From the NCBI GenBank assembly GCA_023429545.1, contig JAEYUU010000777.1, forward strand, positions 1-8,986: a stretch of DNA of 8,986 nucleotides, read 5' to 3'. The translations under genes were made by a program, and so were the position numbers. The DNA is from Verrucomicrobiota bacterium (GTDB lineage Bacteria; Verrucomicrobiota; Verrucomicrobiia; Verrucomicrobiales; Verrucomicrobiaceae). Positions 6,279 through 8,986 of this stretch are shown one piece after another; within the stretch, counting starts at the first letter, position 1, and every line of letters begins with the position of its first letter. The notes below the pieces were generated by a model, which was given only the letters and a program-made list of their open reading frames with translations, made no database searches and was not told the origin of the DNA.

Positions 6279-6587
6279 ATGACTGAAGAAGACCAGGCCC
6301 TGCTGAAGGAATACATGCGCGTACGAATGACCTCCTCCCGCATCTTCGTTGAAGTGAAGATGGTGGATGAAGGCGGGGCGGATCCTCTGGCCACCCGCTG
6401 GTCCCTTGCTGCTGCGCTCCCCGCGGGCGCGACCCATCTCCATCTTGACCGCGCCCGCAAGATGGCGCTGGCGGACTACCGCTACTTCCGTACCTGCGAT
6501 GCCTGTGGCGAGAAGTTCCCTGCGGGCCTCGTGCTATCCCAGGGGGCCGGCGAGGACGTGTGCCGGGACTGTGGTGGGTCGGGCTGA
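6279..6587 (+). CDS. small protein with a C-terminal zinc ribbon, function unknown
   Basis: 102-residue cytoplasmic-looking protein without signal or membrane segment. The C-terminal third has two CxxC pairs: CDACG (C73, C76) and CRDCG (C95, C98), spaced as in a zinc ribbon. The N-terminal half (MTEEDQALLKEYMRVRMTSS...) starts with a likely helix followed by strands. I do not recognise the family. Codon choice matches neighbouring genes, and the antisense frames look like shadows. It starts 90 bases from the divergent secreted-protein gene, so the two may share a control region; no Shine-Dalgarno is seen. A nucleic-acid or protein-binding role would fit a zinc ribbon, but nothing in the context fixes it. 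The next gene begins 166 bases later and need not be in the same operon. Confidence 0.75.
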   Translation: MTEEDQALLKEYMRVRMTSSRIFVEVKMVDEGGADPLATRWSLAAALPAGATHLHLDRARKMALADYRYFRTCDACGEKFPAGLVLSQGAGEDVCRDCGGSG

Positions 6588-6753
6588 GAAACTGTACGAA
6601 GTTCAGAGGGGCGTGCACCACTTGAGGCGTCTTTGGCCGAAACCAGGGCGTGCAGGCATGGTTTCAGTCATGTCGCGTGGCGTTGTAACTTCCGCAGGCC
6701 CTGCATCGTCTCGTCGAGAGTCATTTCCTCCACCTCCCGTTTTTCCCAACCCC

Positions 6754-7650
6754 ATGCGTTTTCCCTTCTCGTTCCGTGTCCTCGCCGTCGCGCTTTTCAC
6801 TGCGGTTTCATGGGCCCCTGGCCAGCAAGCCCCGACCACGGATGGGAAGACCACACCCGTCACACCGCGGCAGCGGCTCCAGCAGCTCTTTGAGATGCCG
6901 CAGGGGATGGAGCCGGTGTCCTACACGGTGGATGGCGTGGCACGTGAAGCCCTCATCTATGCTCCGCCCACGGCGAAGTCCTCTCCTGCGCCGGTGGTGT
7001 TTGTCTTCCACGGGCACGGAGGCAATGCGCGGCAGGCGGCGCGCAGTTTCGGCATCTACCGTGAGTGGCCCGAGGCCATCTCCGTGTACATGCAGGGCCT
7101 GCCCACCAAGGGCCAGCTCACCGATCCGGAGGGCAAGAAACCCGGATGGCAGGGAAGAGTTGGCGTGGAAGGAGACCGGGATCTCAAGTTCTTCGACACG
7201 GTGCTGGCCAAGCTTAAAACAGACTACAAGGTCGACCCCAAACGCATCTACTCCACCGGCCACTCCAATGGCGGCGGCTTTACGTACCTGCTGTGGGCCG
7301 AGCGTGGCGATGTCTTCGCCGCCATGGCGCCTTCTGCCGCCGCCGCACCCTTCAGCATGCCGAAGCTCAAGCCCAAGCCCGCCATGCATCTCGCGGGAGA
7401 ATCGGATCCGCTGGTGAAGTACGAATGGCAGGTGCAGACCATGAACGTCGTGCGCAAGCTCAACCGCTGCGAAGCGCGAGGCAGCGCCTGGAATGAGGTC
7501 GGGACCATTTATGCCTCACCTTCTGGCACACCGTTTGTAAGTTTGATCCATCCGGGCGGGCATCAGTTCCTGCAGGATGCTCCGCCGCTGATTGTGAAGT
7601 TCTTCAAGGAACATCCTGCCAGTGCATCGACCAGCGCGGTGCAGAAGTAG
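6754..7650 (+). CDS. secreted alpha/beta-hydrolase, PHB depolymerase / feruloyl esterase-like (LpqC family)
   Basis: 298-residue exported serine esterase. The signal peptide covers about residues 1-24 (MRFPFSFRVLAVALFTAVSW). The oxyanion region FHGHGGN begins at residue 85. The nucleophile elbow is GHSNG (169-173, Ser171). The acid is probably D218 in AGESDPL and the base H270 in HPGGHQF. The order and the sequence around YSTGHSNGGG match polyhydroxybutyrate depolymerase and carbohydrate-esterase-1-like proteins, which hydrolyse ester bonds in polyesters, feruloyl-xylan or acetylated sugars. No binding module or linker is attached. ATG 6754 was chosen because it begins the signal peptide; the frame is open back to 6367, but that overlaps the zinc-ribbon gene. 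Its stop faces the stop of the MBL gene 21 bases on. The actual substrate is not determinable here. Confidence 0.88.
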   Translation: MRFPFSFRVLAVALFTAVSWAPGQQAPTTDGKTTPVTPRQRLQQLFEMPQGMEPVSYTVDGVAREALIYAPPTAKSSPAPVVFVFHGHGGNARQAARSFGIYREWPEAISVYMQGLPTKGQLTDPEGKKPGWQGRVGVEGDRDLKFFDTVLAKLKTDYKVDPKRIYSTGHSNGGGFTYLLWAERGDVFAAMAPSAAAAPFSMPKLKPKPAMHLAGESDPLVKYEWQVQTMNVVRKLNRCEARGSAWNEVGTIYASPSGTPFVSLIHPGGHQFLQDAPPLIVKFFKEHPASASTSAVQK

Positions 7651-7671
7651 CTCTAGCTTTTTGCGCGGCAT

Positions 7672-8613
7672 CTATGCGATCGCCTTGAGATACCTTTCCG
7701 CGGACCGCTGCAACGCCGCCTTCGCGTCGTGCGCCACCACGCCCGGCCAGAAGGCGCCATAGATGCGGTCGTAGTGATATGGGCTCAGGGCATTGACGAT
7801 GCGCTGGATGGCTGGCTTGTTCAGCGGAATGAAGTTCGGGTAGCTATACATGAAGCTCACCCACCGACGGTCCGCGACCACCTGGGGCTGGTCTCCCGCA
7901 AGCAGGGCGCCTCGTCCTTCCGCGCCGTCGCGCCAGTGCAGCACCTGGAATCCTTCGAAGTGACCTCCCGTGCGGATGAGCGTGAGGCCGTCGCCGAGTG
8001 ACTTGGTCTCGCCCTTCCAGAATTGGAGCGAGGCATCCGGACGCTGCACCCACTGCCGGTCGTCTTCATGCAGATGGATGGGCACGCCGCCAAACGCGCG
8101 GCTCCACTCCACCATGGAACTGTAGTAGTGCGGGTGCGAAATCGCGATCGCAGAGATGCCACCGATCTTCTTCACTTCACGGATGGTCGTGTCATCAAGG
8201 TAGCTGATGCAGTCCCAGAGGATATTCCCCTTGTCCGTACGCAGGAGGAGCGTGCGCTGACCAATGCCCATCTTCGGTTCGGTTCCAATGCCGACGAGAT
8301 TCGGCTCCTGCTCCTTGAAGACATTTTTCCAGCCACCGCGTTGCATCGTTTCCAGCGTGGTCCATTCCTGACCGTTGGGTCCCACGTACTGGCGCTCATC
8401 CAGGCAGATTGGGCACTCCTTCGGCTCTGCTTCTGTTTCCGCGTACTGGGTACCGCAAGTGACGCAGATGTGGTGCGACGTGCCTGATGCCGGGGCTTTT
8501 TCCTGTGCGGTCATCACAGAGGTACGCGCGCCAGCCGCGAGACCAATCGAGGCAGGTGTACCGAGCATGAAACTACGACGGGAGGAATGGGAAGCAGTGG
8601 CCTTGGTGTTCAT
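7672..8613 (-). CDS. Tat-exported metallo-beta-lactamase-fold protein with a zinc ribbon
   Basis: 313-residue protein. Residues 1-30 carry a twin-arginine signal (SSRRSFML, then a hydrophobic stretch to AGA), which predicts export of a folded protein. A zinc ribbon follows: CVTCG (C50, C53) and CPIC (C67, C70). The MBL-fold domain shows HPHYYSSM (H160, H162) where the classic motif is HxHxDH, then GGHFEG (H218) and AGDQ (D241). The usual Asp-His of the first motif are Tyr164 and Ser165, and the last His seems to be absent (YGAFWPG), so at most one metal site is likely. I recall related MBL-fold hydrolases with the same ribbon. The reaction is unknown. The start is ATG 8613; an internal ATG at 8514 would give a form without the signal. 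It lies 8 bases after the MFS gene, so the two are probably one operon. Confidence 0.85.
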   Translation of the reverse strand: MNTKATASHSSRRSFMLGTPASIGLAAGARTSVMTAQEKAPASGTSHHICVTCGTQYAETEAEPKECPICLDERQYVGPNGQEWTTLETMQRGGWKNVFKEQEPNLVGIGTEPKMGIGQRTLLLRTDKGNILWDCISYLDDTTIREVKKIGGISAIAISHPHYYSSMVEWSRAFGGVPIHLHEDDRQWVQRPDASLQFWKGETKSLGDGLTLIRTGGHFEGFQVLHWRDGAEGRGALLAGDQPQVVADRRWVSFMYSYPNFIPLNKPAIQRIVNALSPYHYDRIYGAFWPGVVAHDAKAALQRSAERYLKAIA

Positions 8614-8621
8614 GGTTGGAT

Positions 8622-8986
8622 TCAAATGGAGTCTGCCGGGGATGCGGTTGCGAGCTTTGTGGGATGTGGCGAGAAGCGAAGAAGATTGATGAGCAACACC
8701 ACCAGCGCGACCGCTGCGACGAGCCACGCGATGGGTATCACGCCGAGTCCTAGGTACCTCGCCAGAAAACCAACGAACGATGGCACCAACGCAATGCCCA
8801 GGGTCGCGGCGGCAATCTGGAAGCCCACGGCATTGGCCGTATGCTGAGTCGGCACCCGCGCGGGTGTCGTGGAAATGAGCGAGGGGAAAATAGGAGCGCA
8901 CCCAAATCCTATAAACAGGACGCCGGCAATGGTGGCAGCCGTGCCCAGAGCTGACACCGCCAGCACGGCCCCGATGAGGATGATCC
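8622..8986 (-). CDS. MFS transporter, C-terminal part (5' end outside the window)
   Basis: The last 120 residues of a major facilitator protein. About four hydrophobic helices are visible. The segment FGCAPIFPSLISTTPARVPT followed by HTANAVGFQIAAATLGIALV is typical of the helix 10-11 region of sugar or drug MFS permeases. The frame runs off the window edge, and the GTG at 8966 is internal, not the start. The protein ends in a short polar tail (SPHPTKLATASPADSI). The MBL-fold gene follows after 8 bases on the same strand, so the transporter and the exported protein are probably co-transcribed. Substrate and subfamily cannot be told from this fragment. Confidence 0.85.
   Translation of the reverse strand, partial: IILIGAVLAVSALGTAATIAGVLFIGFGCAPIFPSLISTTPARVPTQHTANAVGFQIAAATLGIALVPSFVGFLARYLGLGVIPIAWLVAAVALVVLLINLLRFSPHPTKLATASPADSI

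Noticed and set aside
6367..6753. Long upstream extension of the esterase frame
   Set aside because: It overlaps the zinc-ribbon gene and has Arg/Pro-rich shadow sequence; the signal peptide starts at 6754.
7630..7671. Terminator between the convergent stops (GCAGAAG ... CTTTTTGC)
   Set aside because: The stem needs a G-U pair and a bulge, and the T-run lies inside the stem, so it does not qualify. I found no convincing intrinsic terminator anywhere in the window.

Overview
This is a GC-rich bacterial window (roughly 60% by eye) with tightly packed, mostly metabolic and envelope genes. The organism looks like a verrucomicrobium or a relative in the PVC group. The grounds are indirect: lineage-style secreted proteins of unknown function, proline-rich membrane-anchored proteins, and start codons that all lack a Shine-Dalgarno sequence. 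No phylogenetic marker other than a tRNA is present, so this is an inference.

Positions 1-2581 hold a tight plus-strand operon for phospholipid head-group and acyl chemistry. It encodes a CDP-alcohol phosphatidyltransferase of the E. coli YnbA type (cut by the window edge), a PlsC-like acyltransferase, an 82-residue membrane protein of unknown function, and a CdsA-like phosphatidate cytidylyltransferase. Together these could acylate lysophosphatidate, activate phosphatidate to CDP-diacylglycerol, and transfer it to an alcohol. The substrate alcohol is unknown.

Positions 2635-4053 hold a membrane-anchored, proline-rich protein of unknown function. It is followed by a decayed partial copy of its own C-terminal domain. 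A tRNA-Asp(GTC) with encoded CCA lies at 4239-4315, flanked by inverted repeats. A gene-poor stretch (4316-4619) follows, then a tiny lipoprotein gene (4620-4823).

On the minus strand at 4836-6188 is a secreted 450-residue protein. Its C-terminal half resembles the DUF3395 (DNAJC11 C-terminal) type of beta domain. Divergent from it are a 102-residue zinc-ribbon protein (6279-6587) and a secreted polyhydroxybutyrate-depolymerase/feruloyl-esterase-like hydrolase (6754-7650). The minus strand from 8986 to 7672 carries the end of an MFS transporter, then a metallo-beta-lactamase-fold protein with a Tat signal, a zinc ribbon and an altered metal site.

I see no CRISPR array, insertion sequence, phage or defence island. 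The best candidates for something undescribed are the lipid operon with its small membrane protein, the Tat-exported MBL protein, and the secreted DUF3395-like protein.
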